From Tricholomella constricta (taxonomy: Eukaryota > Basidiomycota > Agaricomycetes > Agaricales > Lyophyllaceae): DNA of 64,000 nt. The translations under genes were made by a program, and so were the position numbers. The notes under the pieces were generated by a model that did not search any database, was not told where the DNA came from, and saw only the letters and a program-made list of their open reading frames with translations. Shown piece after piece: positions 11,798 through 27,185 of the stretch (within the stretch, counting starts at the first letter, position 1; each line of letters begins with the position of its first letter). Location: positions 744,001 through 808,000 of the forward strand of contig JAACJP010000010.1 in the NCBI GenBank assembly GCA_013368375.1, read 5' to 3'.

Positions 11798-13885
11798 ATG
11801 CTCAAGGGAAAAGCCTGTATCAATTGCCGGTGAGTAGTAGAGCTTCCGCCTCCCGATTTTGGACAGTGCGACTGACTTCTGCCATGATAGCCGAAGGAAG
11901 ATTGTAATACATTTTTTCAACCCATTCCGACTTGTTGTTCATCTTAACACGCAGAAATGCGACGGCGATCGACCGTCCTGTGGCCAATGTGCAAGATCTA
12001 ATGGCGCGTTCGAAGACTGCGAATATCCTGGTGCCGGCCCTACACACACTCAAATGCTAGAAGATCGAATATCCCACCTTAAGAACCGTATTCGCCAGCT
12101 TGAAAATTCCGACGAACCCAGTAATGTAGCGCTACACAATCCATATTCTCGTGGTTCTCCGCCCCAGTTCTCTTGTGATGCTACTACATCGGCTGTCCCA
12201 TCTGGTTCGTTCAACCACTACACATTCCCGCAATTCTAAAGTTGTTCACATCTGCGTCAAGGCTATAGTAGTCCCGATTCGAGACCTTCCTCGTTGACTG
12301 GTTCCCCCTCGTCGGTATTGAGGAACACTGTTTTTCCGCCTCCCGTTCAAGAGCCCCCGATGGAAATCATGCTTCTTTTGTATGTTATTCGGCTTGTATT
12401 CTCAAAAGCATCACTGATCGATATCTTTCCAGTATCAACCTTTTCTATCAATACTGTCCCCGCTTTGGATTTTTCCTCAATACAGCACGTTTTCATCAAT
12501 CATTTCTTCTTCCCTTACCGATAGGACATCACGCTCGACCAACACCCGCCCTTCTGAATGCTATATATCTCTGGGGCAGTCATTTATCTCCTTCTCAGCC
12601 GGATGGCTTCGACGAGAAGGGTTTCCTGCGCAACTGTCTTTACCATCTTTCAAAAGACCTTTCGAGTTCCCACCCACAGAAGATTATCCACAGTATCCAA
12701 GCTGAGGTCCTCCTGTCCTATTACTACCTCAAACACGGGAAAGTCCTTGGTGGCAACTATCACGCCAACGCTGCAGTGTCTCTCTCCCTTTCTACTGGCT
12801 TGCACCGTATCCGTACCCCTGGGAACTCACCCCCAGACTCGTCACCTAAGGGCTCTCCCCAGTCATCGACAACTGCCCTACCATCCCCTGCTGACAGTAC
12901 GGAGGAAGGCGAACGTATAGACGCCTTCTGGGCTGTGCTTATCCTCAACAACTACTGGATCGCGATCCAAGAGTCCCATTCCATGTTCTATGACCTCCAG
13001 AATACTGGGGTCGACACGCCTTGGCCCATGGATGTGATCGAATACCAATTGGCAAGTCCCTCTTTTTCGAAAATAAGCCGCATTGGTCGTCCAGCCTTAC
13101 TTACATGGAGAATTCAGCAACTACTACCACGCGTAAGCAGTGGCACCATCAAGCGATTTCTGGAGTGCGCAACTATCGAGGGATGCTCCGTCATGGCTCT
13201 TCACGCGAAGGGCACCGTACTCCTGGAGCAGGCGACCATCATCAGAGCATCCAGTTCTAGCGAAGATCCCAACTCAGGGACCGAAGGGATGGCATCGTCC
13301 GGCGCATTCACGCACCTCGACACCCTCATCGACCAATTCAAGACACACTTCCCTATGGTCGACCAGATGGACGTAAAATCCTCTGAGACGGAAACTCTCC
13401 TTGTGATGCAGATGATGACCCATGCCGCCACCATCAAACTTCATCTTCCACTTTCTGACAATGGCGACTCGCACTCGAGGCAGAAGGCACTTCACGCTGC
13501 CCAGTCAATTGCTGTTCTGACGCACAACGTAACTCCAACGAGTGCAATAAGGATCGATCCAATAGTAGGGGTGAGCAAACCTTTTTATAGCCTGAAGGTC
13601 TTCAGGTGTAATCTTTTTACCGCAGGTGCTCTGGACAGCCGCATGTGAGGTCTTCGTGCATGAACTTCTCAAGCTCGATTCAGTGGCTACCGGCAACAGT
13701 ACACAATGGTCGACGCTCCTTCATTCTATCCTGTCGAAGATGAATACATTCTCGGCAAATAATCCCTTTATGAGTAAGTCTATCAAAGCATATGGCGTCA
13801 TTGCGGTTGGAAGCTTACAGTCGACTCAGGATTCCTCGTTAACCGACTGCAGAAGAATCACCCTGCTGCGTTGCCATTTTGGTAA
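11798..13885 (+). CDS. Zn2Cys6 fungal transcription factor
   Basis: Eight exons: 11798-11829, 11891-11903, 11955-12204, 12262-12379, 12433-13051, 13118-13570, 13626-13773, 13830-13885, giving 562 residues. The zinc cluster is C7-X2-C10-X6-C17-X6-C24-X2-C27-X9-C37, followed by a short coiled coil (QMLEDRISHLKNRIRQLEN) for dimerisation. A middle homology region follows (INLFYQYCPRFGFF, LHAKGTVLLEQAT), as in fungal-specific transcription factors. Exons 1-3 all fall inside the zinc cluster; exon 2 is 13 nt. The 13052-13117 intron would be GC-AG and is 66 nt long, so retention would keep the frame open. It is a nuclear DNA-binding regulator; target genes are unknown, and it has no obvious partner gene beside it. 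Confidence 0.88.
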
Positions 13886-15755
13886 TATACACACACTCCA
13901 ATAGCTACTCTCCGACGTACTTTCTTTCCATAATAGACGTCCTTCAAGCGATCGCAGAGGATAATGATGGGAGGTGCAACAACATTGCGACTGAACTTCG
14001 CCTGCGTAAAGTTATGCCCGTGGATAGCATTCTATCCATAGAAACCACGTTGCTCACCCCACATGGGCAAAAAAAAAGCAGCAAAAATGAATAGTATCTC
14101 CACCAACCCGGTCTCCAGACCTGTGCGAACAAGCAAACAAGCAGGGATGAACTGTCTTCTGAACGCCGATGGAGGCCGGCGATTATAGCGAAGCTTATGC
14201 AGCTCTTTCTTCGATCATGATCACAGATGCAGATGGGGTCGATCAGGGCTGTATGAGTATTGCCCCAGAAAGCATGGCAAGGTAAGCTCTTGTCAAACGC
14301 GAGCCGGGCATTGTCGGGCTTCCAAGGTCCCATAAACAGCTCCAGCCTTAGACGTAGATGCCTGATTATTAGAAAACCAAGATCAGTAGAAAGAACGTAA
14401 CTTTGCATCGGCTCCCCGACTAGATTGGGAGCTCACTGATCTGAAATAAGGTAATCGAGGAGTAAGATCTCTAATCCTGAAAAATCAGTGTTTGAAGGAG
14501 TGTAGCTTACTGTGGATCAAATCAAATGTGTTCTCGAGCTGGTTTACTGTATGCAGGGCTGAAAAAACAAGGGCATGAGAGAACGGAATGATAGACTATA
14601 CCGTTACGGATCGTTTCATGTACTTGCCGTTCCAAATGAAGCCTTGCCACATGGGTGATCAGATATGGTGGGGAAGTGGTGCCGGGCAAAGAATGGGGAA
14701 GCGGTCACGGTGCCGCGCCAACAAAAAACAGAAGAGAGCATACATACCTTCCATAGTTGTGAGATCCGCAAGCCACGCCTGAAGATATCGTGGCTGCAGC
14801 CTGATGTTACGTTAAGGGATCCGCCCATTATTTGCTCATCGCAGTTGGAATCATCCAAAGGTCAATTCAATTTGGAGGAGGTTAAGAGTCCATCCGTTTT
14901 CCCCGGGCGGATGAAACCCACGTGGCATCCAGTGCTCAAGCGACGAGCGACGCCGAAACATGACTCTCCCGTCACCGTCAATGTATCAGAGCGGAGTCGG
15001 CAAGTGTTGCTAGAATTGGCGGCTTCGGAGAATCGTCAAGTTCGAGCCTGCTTTGATGTTTTCCACGAGGACAATAACAGCGACGAGACGAGATCAGGAA
15101 GGATTCGCAACGCAACATCTGAAACGTCCGAAATGGTTGCCTGGTTCTCTGGGCAAGCCGTAGCACATAAACTTCTGCACTCCGTGGATCTGACTGGATC
15201 AGGAGGAAGTCCTTTTTGAGCCATGGTAGAGATCGCATCAATGTTGCATTCGGATCTGTTAGAGATGTCCTTGTTCTTCTTGCGGTTCGCTTGCGGCGAT
15301 CGTACTTACCTCATTTACTTACCTATGTAGGTACAGTAGTACCAGAGATCAGCTGAGGTTCGTACATCCGGCGTGATGTCTGATCACAGCACGGCGACTT
15401 TGCGCGAAGAGGTTAGATCGACCTAACCTCAAGGGTCGGTCGAGTAATGGCAGTGTGCAGGTTCGCCTTCAAGTCTGAATTCGGGTGCATCATCAGTAGT
15501 AGCGAGCCTTCGCCACCGTGACTGTTGTTCACTAATGTGAGGCATGACAAGAGAGCAACGCGCAATCGGAGGCGATCATTCAACAACGCAAATGGACCAA
15601 GCACACACGACACAGAGTGAGGTCGAGGATTTTCCCCGCGTGAGGGTGGCTCGAGGCTAAGACCTGACATTCAGATCGTAAAGATTAAGGACTCGGACGA
15701 GCGGCACACAAAAATATATATGGCACGTGATGTGTAGATGGGGAACAATTGACAT
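13886..15755. other. intergenic, one doubtful ORF
   Basis: A plus-strand frame at 14665-15219 (184 codons) is open but has no recognisable domain, and the opposite strand is also partly open there. Nothing else is supported up to the tRNA gene. Confidence 0.4.
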
Positions 15756-15845
15756 GGGCGTTTAGCGCAGTGGTAGCGCGTATGCTTTGCACGATTCGCG
15801 TTCGATGCCTGTATAAGGTCCAGGGTTCAATCCCCTGAATGTCCA
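15756..15845 (+). tRNA. tRNA-Ala (anticodon UGC) with 18-nt intron
   Basis: A full cloverleaf can be drawn: acceptor GGGCGTT against AATGTCC, D stem GCGC/GCGC, anticodon stem TATGC/GTATA with anticodon TGC at 15788-15790, T arm CAGGG-TTCAATC-CCCTG, discriminator A. The G3-U70 wobble pair, the main alanine identity element, is present. An 18-nt intron lies one base 3' of the anticodon (15792-15809), the canonical eukaryotic position. CCA is not encoded. Five T's follow at 15848. Confidence 0.93.
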
Positions 15846-15847
15846 TC

Positions 15848-15852
15848 TTTTT
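15848..15852 (+). terminator. RNA polymerase III terminator
   Basis: Run of five T two bases after the tRNA gene. Confidence 0.7.
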
Positions 15853-16014
15853 GATCCTTTTTCTTTTGGTTTCTTCATACTTGAGGCGCCCACAAGTTAC
15901 AAAAAGTACCCCAGGCTCATTTCTGAGACAGACATCTATCTATCATATATCAACCCTCGTATCGTGACTATCACAAACTTTACTACTGAGTTGTGAAAAC
16001 TCATTACGAGCAAC

Positions 16015-16019
16015 AAAAA
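16015..16019 (-). terminator. RNA polymerase III terminator
   Basis: Run of five T on the minus strand, three bases past the 3' end of the second tRNA-Ala gene. Confidence 0.7.
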
Positions 16020-16022
16020 CGT

Positions 16023-16112
16023 TGGACGTTCAGGGGATTGAACCCTGGACCTTATACAGGCATCGAACGCGAATCGTGCAAAGCATACGCGCTACCACTG
16101 CGCTAAACGCCC
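16023..16112 (-). tRNA. tRNA-Ala (anticodon UGC) with 18-nt intron, inverted copy
   Basis: It differs from the gene at 15756-15845 by one base in 90, with the same 18-nt intron (16076-16059). The change is in the acceptor stem and turns the G5-U68 wobble into G5-C68, so folding is kept or improved and G3-U70 is unchanged. The two genes point towards each other and are 177 bp apart. Confidence 0.93.
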
Positions 16113-17257
16113 ATGTTGACCACTGCCCGGGAGGATAAATCCGTCTCGCTCCCGTTTTGTTTCTCTTTCCATTCGTTCCCGTTGCAGGTTGTCCATTTCC
16201 CCTGCTCGACCCACCGGCACTGGGATCGTTGCGCCACAGAAAACGTGTCAACTGAAGAGCTTTTTTGAAATGGGCCCTTGGATGCGTGGAATCTGGAGCC
16301 TTGGAATACGAAGGCCGGTCCATCGTGGCACAGCACCCAAAGAGACGATACAACTGAGGCCTGGTCGGCTTTCAAATTTCAACCCTTGAAGCTATTCCGT
16401 GACTTGCATCCAAAGGACAGTCCGAAAGTAGAGTACGTTGGCATCCGGGTATATATACCCTTGCCACAATCCAACTGCGAGCATGAGAACGTCGACCGCG
16501 GCTGCGTCGACTCGACTGAAGGGCGGCACCGATATGAAGGCAACAAGGTTTTCAAAGGAGCGAGAATAGAAATCCCACAGGGCTCGAATGTTCATGGAAT
16601 TCACGCATTTGAACATCATATAGTCGCTCCAAGCTCATCGACGAAAACATCTCGTTCCCCAAAAGGACTGTTGCATGGGCAGCGTTTCAAAGCCGACGTT
16701 GACGTCAAGGGGCTCGCGGAAATTCGATCGGCTGTCCTCGTCGAGAAATTCGATGTCGTTGTCGCATCGATATCACCGACTGGTCGAAAGACTTAGGAAA
16801 GACAATCCTCGGTCGTCAGAATACTGAGAAGGCCTGAAACAACGACGCAGATTCTGTCAAATTGATTGACAAACGTAACGACGTGATGTTGAAGGCGGTG
16901 GATTAATTGGTGGCTTTCATGAACATGTAGGCGGTCTAACGAAACCGTATCCGGCGATCATGATCGAAATAATTTGAACTACGCCCTCTCAACGTCCAAT
17001 GCAGCAGCACCTTTCGAGCATTCTACTGGGAGAAATATGGCTTCACCGCACCTGGCAAGATTCTAGGACGCCTACGACATGCCAAGCAAGACTACGGCAA
17101 GTCCACGATACGCATCAATCATTCTTCTGTCTTCCCAACGACGCGCACATTGCAACCATGACACCACCACATGTCTCGAAGTTAGCAGATCAATGATAGC
17201 ACCGCCCAATTCAAATCCTCTTTGAGCGCTACCCGGCCGCTACTTGAGCTCTTCGTG
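16113..17257. other. intergenic, unsupported ORFs
   Basis: The largest plus frame (16278-16796, 172 codons) and the opposing minus frames have no recognisable domain or splice structure. I see no gene here. Confidence 0.4.
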
Positions 17258-17265
17258 TATAAAAA
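17258..17265 (+). promoter_or_regulatory. TATA-like box of the large secreted protein gene
   Basis: TATAAAAA about 180 bp upstream of the ATG at 17445, followed by a C/T-rich stretch typical of fungal promoters near the transcription start. Confidence 0.5.
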
Positions 17266-17444
17266 TGCTCGTCGATCAGAAATAGATCCCATTTCTCGCT
17301 CCCTCACGGTTTCCCTTCAGTGGACGACTGGCTGTTCGTTTTCTTTGGCCTCGTCCTGTCCTTTCTTTTCCGCGTCTTGCATTCGTTCTTTCGGCCCCGG
17401 CAGGTCAAGTATCCTAGTAATACTACCTTTTTATCCGATTCACC

Positions 17445-20097
17445 ATGGTTTATTCGGCGATTCTTCTTGTCTCCCTCGCTACCGCTACCCACGCGCTGAA
17501 CGACTGGAGCATACCGTGTTTATCCGGTGTCTGTTCTTATGGTGTGTTACCCTATAAATAGCCAACGAAGTCACATTGACGTCCTTCGTTTAGATATCCC
17601 TGATGCGGCTGGCTCTTCTTCCGGGTCACTGAAAATTGTACGCCGTCAGCTTACACTGATAAGGAATAGCTATTGAATGACTGAATCATGTAGTGGGGCT
17701 CTAACGATGCCATCTCTGATATTACGACCGCCGCGGGATGGGAGATCATTGGCTGCTCCCCCGATAAGCTTTCACAGGACATTCGCCTGGTCTGCACCAG
17801 TGATGACTCCAAGGCTTCCGGGTGCTCGCACCTATACGATAATGCAGGACCAGAGGGAAAGATTGTGCGGTTGCCCCAGGCTGTTAGTGGAATCTTCCTA
17901 TCTTCAGCGCAACTTCTCATCAGCTCTATAAACAGTGTGGCAAGAACGCGTTTGCACGTGTAGCACGCGCTTGGGTGCCCGAAGACCAGTCTATTCCGTC
18001 CTCAATCGCTGGAAAGATTGTTCGCCGCGATGGCACACAGCCCGAGGTCAAGGCTCTCGCCCTCGACACGAACTTTAAGGCAATTGACTCGTCGAAGTAT
18101 GATGCCCACCCGCTCTTGACGTGGCCACTGTAAACTGAATCGATTTTCTATCAAAGGACTGGTCCCGTCAATTTCGCTGTCAAGGGTGCCAATATCAAGG
18201 GAGCAGCTGGCGACATCGACACTTCCACCGTCAGTCCCGCGCGTCGCAGCCGCATCTACGGCAATGCCGAGCGTGGTCTCTTCGACTTCGTTGGTGATGC
18301 CATTGATGGTATATCTCCTTCTCAGCACTTGATATGGCCATGACTTAACAGTTATATAGCAATCAAGGGTCTCAACGACTTTGACGTTGACAATTCCAAG
18401 GCCCTCAGCCCCCTCAGCGTGAACAAGAACTTCAACCTTCTGGATCAGCAGCTCTCATGCCCTCCCATCACCGGCTCAATCAAGATCGACGTCGACGCGA
18501 AGGCCAACGCTGTGGCGACCATTGGCGTTGCTGCCTCTGGCACAATTATTCCGCCCAAGGTCAAGGACTTTGCGATCATCACCAGTAAGTCCACCCTTTC
18601 GCTGGCCTTTGAGGGACACGCGAACTCACTGGCCCATTTCATCCAGGTCTCACAGCCGATATCGACGGTGCTGTCACGATGGTAGCCACTGCATCTGTGC
18701 GTCGACTTCCACCTACCCTCTCCCTACAAGTTCCTTGATATTAAATGTGTACACCAGGGCACCCTCGATTCGGGCAAGATCAAGATCTTCGAAGTCGGCG
18801 TGCCAGGACTCGACTTCCCCGGGTATGTGCCCAGTTGCGCTCACACTTCATGCGTGACTGACGGCGTACTCGCCACCTTGCAGCATTCTTACGCTTGGCC
18901 CCACCTTCGAGGTCAACGCACAGGCCACTGCCCAACTCGACATTCAGGCGGACATGACAGTCGGCCTCAACTACCACGTCGAGAAGGCACAGCTCATCTT
19001 CCCTCCCAACAGCAAGAAGGCCCAAGCCGCAGGCAACGCATTCTCAGTCGGCGATACTCGTGCGTCAATTTCCTTCCCCACGATGTATATATACACTAAC
19101 CACCTTCCCTATATATAGCACTCAAGCTCTCCGTCGCTCCAAACGTCAAGGCCACAGGCACCGTCGGCGCACACTTCATCCCCTCGCTCAACCTGAAGGT
19201 TGCCGCCCTCGGCGACATCGTTAACGCCGGCATTTTCTTGGAGCTCGATGCATCTGCGGAGATGATCCTCTCCCTGGAGGGTTCCGTCCAGGGCAGCATC
19301 ACCGTCGACAAGGCCAAGCGCGAAGAGCCCGTTCTGAAGGGTCGCTACTGGGCCCCCAACACACTCCCTGCCAAAGTTGCGGCGGAAGACCATATGGCCC
19401 CCGCCCCCGCTGCCCCTGCGTCCCATAGCCAGTCGAAGCCTGCCACGGTCAACCACGCCTCCTCCGTTGAAGCCACGTCGGCCAAGGCTACGTCCGTCGA
19501 GGCCGAGGCTGTCACCTCTGTCAAGGCCCCGTCCACGTCTGCAGCGGCTGCCACCACCCCCGCCGACGTAGGCACCAAAGCCGTCCCTGTCTCCTCTGCC
19601 GATGCCGATGCCCCCGTCGCCACCCTTCCCGCAAAGACTGGCAACCTGAGCGTGGTCAAGGACAGCAGCGCGTCGTTCGGCGGATGCTTCAAGGTCAACG
19701 CCGGCCTGGACGTCAACGCGGGCGCAGACGCCAACTTCTTCGGTCTCTTTGACACAGGCACGAAGGTGTCGCTGTTCAGCAAGAAGTTTGAGATCCTGAA
19801 GGTCCGTTCCTTTCGCCAACGTCATTCTTTGTCGAGGTGTGTGTGATGCTAACGGCTTGCCGTTTCTTTTCCTGCAGAAATGCTTCGGCAACGCCAAGCG
19901 CTCTCTTCCTCTTCCCTCGAAACTTACACGTGCCACCCTGCAGAAGCGGGCTCTTACATGCTCTCCCGCTGATGTCGGTGCAGCCATCTCTGTCGCCGAC
20001 CAGATTGTCCAGGCTGGCACGTAAGTCTTGTCCATTTCCTTCTCTCCACTCAGGCTTGATCTGATGGTTTCCTGGATTCAGAATCATCGCTGTTTGA
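17445..20097 (+). CDS. Large secreted protein, 12 exons (possibly DUF7223-like)
   Basis: Exons 17445-17541, 17594-17637, 17694-17882, 17936-18096, 18157-18308, 18360-18584, 18647-18696, 18758-18822, 18884-19059, 19119-19801, 19878-20020, 20082-20097 join to 666 residues. MVYSAILLVSLATATHA is a signal peptide. The mature N-terminal region has paired cysteines (CLSGVC, IIGCS, RLVC, SGC, CGKN). A long beta-rich middle with alternating Val/Ala/Asp strands follows (LKLSVAPNVKATGTV). An Ala/Ser/Thr/Pro-rich linker (about 455-530) separates it from a shorter C-terminal module with more cysteines. No catalytic motif is visible. It resembles secreted Agaricomycete proteins I loosely associate with DUF7223, with low certainty. 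Probably extracellular or wall-associated; reaction unknown. Confidence 0.85.
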
Positions 20098-20614
20098 GTG
20101 ACTCGTCTGCATGCAGATCCTTTCATTCCTTCCTTTAGCATACAACTGTGGTAATTTAGCGGACTTTAGCACGACAAATGAAAGAATCGAGGTTAAACCT
20201 ATCAATGGCTCTGAACTGGCAGCCTACGCGCGGCAAATGAGTTGACACCGCGAGTGATAACAACAGGTATCTAAACTTAACCTAGGCTCGACACAGCCAT
20301 TACGGTTGCAGCATCCATTGACTACTACCGTAATATAAAAATCCTGATTAAACATTAAGTCCCGCTCCCCTGATGCAACACTGTGAACTACCATCAAGAC
20401 GGCTGGGTTCGAGTCTAAACTTAACCCGACGACATGGAAATATAGTATGTGTACGTGCATACAGACAGTGTCAGACATCCTATCTACACTCAAATACCAT
20501 GAACAGTCCGAAAACAAACAGACACAGACGAAGTCCCGGACATTAACCAAACCACAACCCTAACAGCCTGAACAGTCGTTATCATAAAAAAAGGAGTACT
20601 CCATCTCCTGTTTC
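20098..20614. other. convergent intergenic region
   Basis: It lies between the 3' ends of the secreted-protein gene (+) and calcineurin A (-). AT-rich patches may carry polyadenylation signals; no gene seen. Confidence 0.5.
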
Positions 20615-23038
20615 CTACGCCGTACCATGCCTCTTCAGCGCCGACGGCCGCGTCGTGATCGTCCGTCCCTGAGCAATCTTATCCGCGATCCGCTCCACAT
20701 ACCCCCCATCCTCCTCCTCCTCCTCCAGCGTCTTCTTAATCAAATACTCCATCGTCATCCCCTCCGAATCCATGCTCCCTCTCCGCATACTGGGGCCGGG
20801 GAACATCGTCGGGGCCGGGGCGACGTTGAACTCCGGCAGCCGCTCGTTCAGCATATCCACCCGCCGCCTGTCGGGGAAGGAAAACAAACATCAGTATTTT
20901 TTTTTTTGAGGACGGCAAGGGAGAATGAAAAGGGAATGATGAATGCCCAAAAACTCACGCGTCGTCGAAGCTGCGGATCTGCCGCCCAATCTTCGTGCCC
21001 TGCACACCAAGCGCATCCACGTTCGTACGTGGGGCACTCAGACCTCCACCAGCGTCGACCTGGAGCTCGGTCGCGTTCTCCGACTCTTCTCTGTACACAA
21101 AAAAGCGATGATTTATATGTTATGAGATCCTGGAATCTGAATGAATGCATATGTGGACGCACCGGAGCATCTGGAAGACGCGCTGCATCTTCCCAATCGC
21201 CATAATCTTGTTCTTTATCTCCTGCCGCCGCCTTGCGACCTCGTCGGGGGACACGCCGGGCTCCATTGACGCGGCGGTTTCTTCGTCGCTATCGATCTCC
21301 GTGAGTTCTTCCTGGCTACATACACTGAGCACGGCTAATAGCATGTCCGTGACTACATTCACATTGAAACGTGGTAGGTATCGATAGGCTACACGTCAAA
21401 GGGGATAGTGAGAAAAACGTACTTTTGGCGCCGACGAACGGCAGACTCCACGTGAACGCGTCGACAAAGTTCGGGAGCCAGTAGGGATGCGAGCTGTAGT
21501 TGAATTGACGGATGGTAATGTTCTTATTTGCGTATTTGAGGACGGCGCCGCGGTTGTGGTACACGTCGAGATAGTTTGGGGCGGAGAATATCGTGATAAC
21601 GGAGGGGAATTTTTTGGTGGGAGTTTTCTTGTGCATTGTGTATCTGGCGGAGCGGAGATGAGCGGTAGTTCATATTGGTCAATCAAGGAGAGGACGTACC
21701 CAGCATCTTGAGCTTCGTGCCCTCGAATTATGCCTAGAAGGTTGTTGCGTTCGAGGAACTGACATGATGCTTCATATCTAAGGAACGGTCAGCGAATAGA
21801 ATAAATACGAGGGAGCACACATCTACTCACGTGAAATAAAAAGAGCAGCCTCGAGTCGAATTGTGCAGAAATGTTCTACCGGGCGGTAGTCCAGGTCCGT
21901 CCTGCGTAGGTTCCTGTTCATGTCCATAATTCGCTACTGGGTCAGACCATAGAAGGTCACATAACAATCCATGGTTTCCAGGTTCTTGGAATCGGTTCAT
22001 CTGGACCAATGAGTTGAGACAACACGAAAGCTCGTAGAATCACATACCCGATTCAGATCGCTGAGCCTGATAAGCTCTGGCGAGATGCCACCGTGTACAC
22101 AGAAAAACCGTCCATCCACGAGAGCTGTCACAGGTAGGGCACAAAACGACGTTATACACGCCTCGTAAACGCGTTCTGAGTATTTATGGAGGCCTGTCAC
22201 AGAAAAGACGTGTGAGTTTCGCCGAAACATCGAAGGGGAGACAATTACATTCGCGTTTGAACGTGAAGTACTCCGTGAGATGTCGGCACTCGTGGTTGCC
22301 TCGGAGTAGAACAAATTTGTGGGGATACCAGATTTTAAGGCTATACAGATACAACAGGCACTGGGAGTGGTTTAAAAATGGTGGCGCAGCAAGATCTAAG
22401 CATGCAAAGAATACCTCTATACCGAAACTTCCGCGATCAACATAGTCTCCCAAAAATAGATAGTTGTTCTCCTCGATGCTGCCTCCCACCTCGAAGAGCT
22501 TCATTAAGTCGTACTATACGCCTAATAAGTCAGTGAAATCTACGCCAACCGCGGATGGAACGCACGTATTGCCCATGTATATCCCCACATACTTTCACAG
22601 ACGTCAGATTGATGGCACAGATGGCAAATCGCGCCGACTCACTTGTCACAGGACTCTTCACATCCACCAAGTTCGGTTCCCGCGTCAATATCTCTGTTAC
22701 ACGCTCCAAAATGTACAGCGCCTGCTGTTCTGTCAATCGCCCTTCACGGAAGAAGTGCTCCTTGAGGTAAAACGGATTCGGCTTTCTCTCGCCTCGGTCA
22801 TTGGCCTTGAAGAACTCTGCATCTGTCGGCTTGTTCGCTGCTGGCTGTGGCACCTGTTGTGATGCAAAGGCAAATGGAACGGTGAGTCCAACCCAACGAG
22901 CGCCTAGTCAATCTATCAGGGCGTGCTTACACTCTTGATCGGCCGGTCGTTGACGCTCTCGGGGACGGCGAATGTAGGCGGGAAGCCCGTCCTATGGTGT
23001 AGTTGCGCTCGCGAACTTGCGCCTTCAGTCATTTGCAT
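20615..23038 (-). CDS. cna1: Calcineurin catalytic subunit A (protein phosphatase 2B)
   Basis: Twelve exons: 23038-22931, 22853-22643, 22591-22566, 22513-22415, 22360-22249, 22193-22048, 22000-21831, 21777-21700, 21643-21423, 21352-21163, 21090-20959, 20867-20615; 581 residues. The metallophosphatase motifs are complete: GDIHGQ (109-114), GDYVDRG (137-143), RGNHE (168-172) and HGG downstream. Next come the calcineurin-B-binding helix (about 370-410, ending [17 protein letters not shown]), the calmodulin-binding segment (430-454, [14 protein letters not shown]) and the autoinhibitory element (MLNERLPEF near 503-511). It dephosphorylates Ser/Thr on Crz1-type factors and others on Ca2+/calmodulin signalling. 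All domains are intact, so this should be a working gene. The start may be the ATG at 23038 or the one two codons later. Confidence 0.96.
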
Positions 23039-23543
23039 CGGTGTCGGGAGGGCAACGGAAGATTTCAGACATGAAACGGAGCATCAGATCATCGGACCGC
23101 CCAGTATTTGTCCCTGTATACAGGCGCCCGTCAACAGCAAGCAGACGGTCGAGCTCATTGTTCCCGGCGACGACCAGCAAAGTCTCGTCCAGTGGAAACG
23201 CGGAGGGAAGGGAGGAAACGGGTACCTGACAGGAAATGGCTTCGATCGCAAATATAGTGTGTGTCCTGCCGTTGACTTATGATGCTACACCCCAAGGCTG
23301 TGCACACATTACGCAGTGCACTGGCCCGGAAGCTCCTGACTTCGATATTGATTATCTGCATGCGCTTAAACGTCATCCGGATTCTGGACCTGATAGTAGT
23401 AATCACGGCATGTGGGGACCGTGTCATCTGAAAGTCGACGAAGAAAATCATAGAATGTGTAGAGGGATACATGGTCTATCATCGGAAGAAAGCGCGACAA
23501 TAATAGGCTTCCTTAATGGACATAGCACAGATACCACATTTTT
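23039..23543. other. intergenic, calcineurin A promoter and ARG5,6 3' end
   Basis: Both neighbours are on the minus strand. Scattered short frames only; no further gene seen. Confidence 0.5.
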
Positions 23544-26613
<3,070 letters not shown>

Positions 26614-26695
26614 GGTTGTGGTCGAAGTGTTAGTTGTGTAGTGGGAGGAATTAGGAGGGACCTCGGGTTTTCGGGTTTTTTCAAATTTCTCAGCG

Positions 26696-26701
26696 TGACT
26701 C
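26696..26701 (+). promoter_or_regulatory. Gcn4/Cpc1-type site (TGACTC) upstream of ARG5,6
   Basis: TGACTC, the core of the general amino-acid control element, lies 83 bp before the ARG5,6 start codon. Arginine genes are classic Gcn4/CPC1 targets in yeast and Neurospora; its use here is inferred. Confidence 0.45.
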
Positions 26702-27185
26702 GGTTCATTATAAGCGAAAATCCATTCATTTGGTTCACAGCTTCTTCTTGGCTTTCACTACACCCTTCTTGACACCCCATCTGACAGATGCACTGTTTTT
26801 GCGGTTGGCTGGCTATGTATACAGTAGCATAGCCTTCCCAGCTAGACCAATTGCACTGTTTTTTTCTCGAGGATAACAACATCATGAATGAAACCAGCAC
26901 GACGCGCCGCGCATGTGTTATCGCCCTGTTATCTGATAAGGAACCCATGGCTGATCGTAGGCATCGGCCTCGAGTCCGACTTCGCTTCTTTGAACAACTT
27001 CTCAACTCTTCTCCTCGATTCATTATAAATTAGAATCGAAAGAAATTATTGCTGGCTCTCAGTCTTTTTTTTTTCGCAAATGTAGCTGAAGGCAAGACCA
27101 AAAATAGCATTTACCCGGACATACGAGAGTTTGCGCTACACATACATTGCACTCTATACTATACAACACTTCGAGGGTATACATC
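26702..27185. other. intergenic, rest of the ARG5,6 promoter
   Basis: Part of it (to about 26877) is duplicated at 31,845-32,108. No gene seen. The 3' end of the DUF6534 gene lies just beyond. Confidence 0.5.

Noticed and set aside
14665..15219. 184-codon plus-strand ORF between the transcription factor and tRNA genes
   Set aside because: No domain, no splice context, and the opposite strand is also open; kept only as a note on the intergenic stretch.
16278..16796. 172-codon plus-strand ORF after the tRNA pair
   Set aside because: No recognisable family or promoter context; likely chance.
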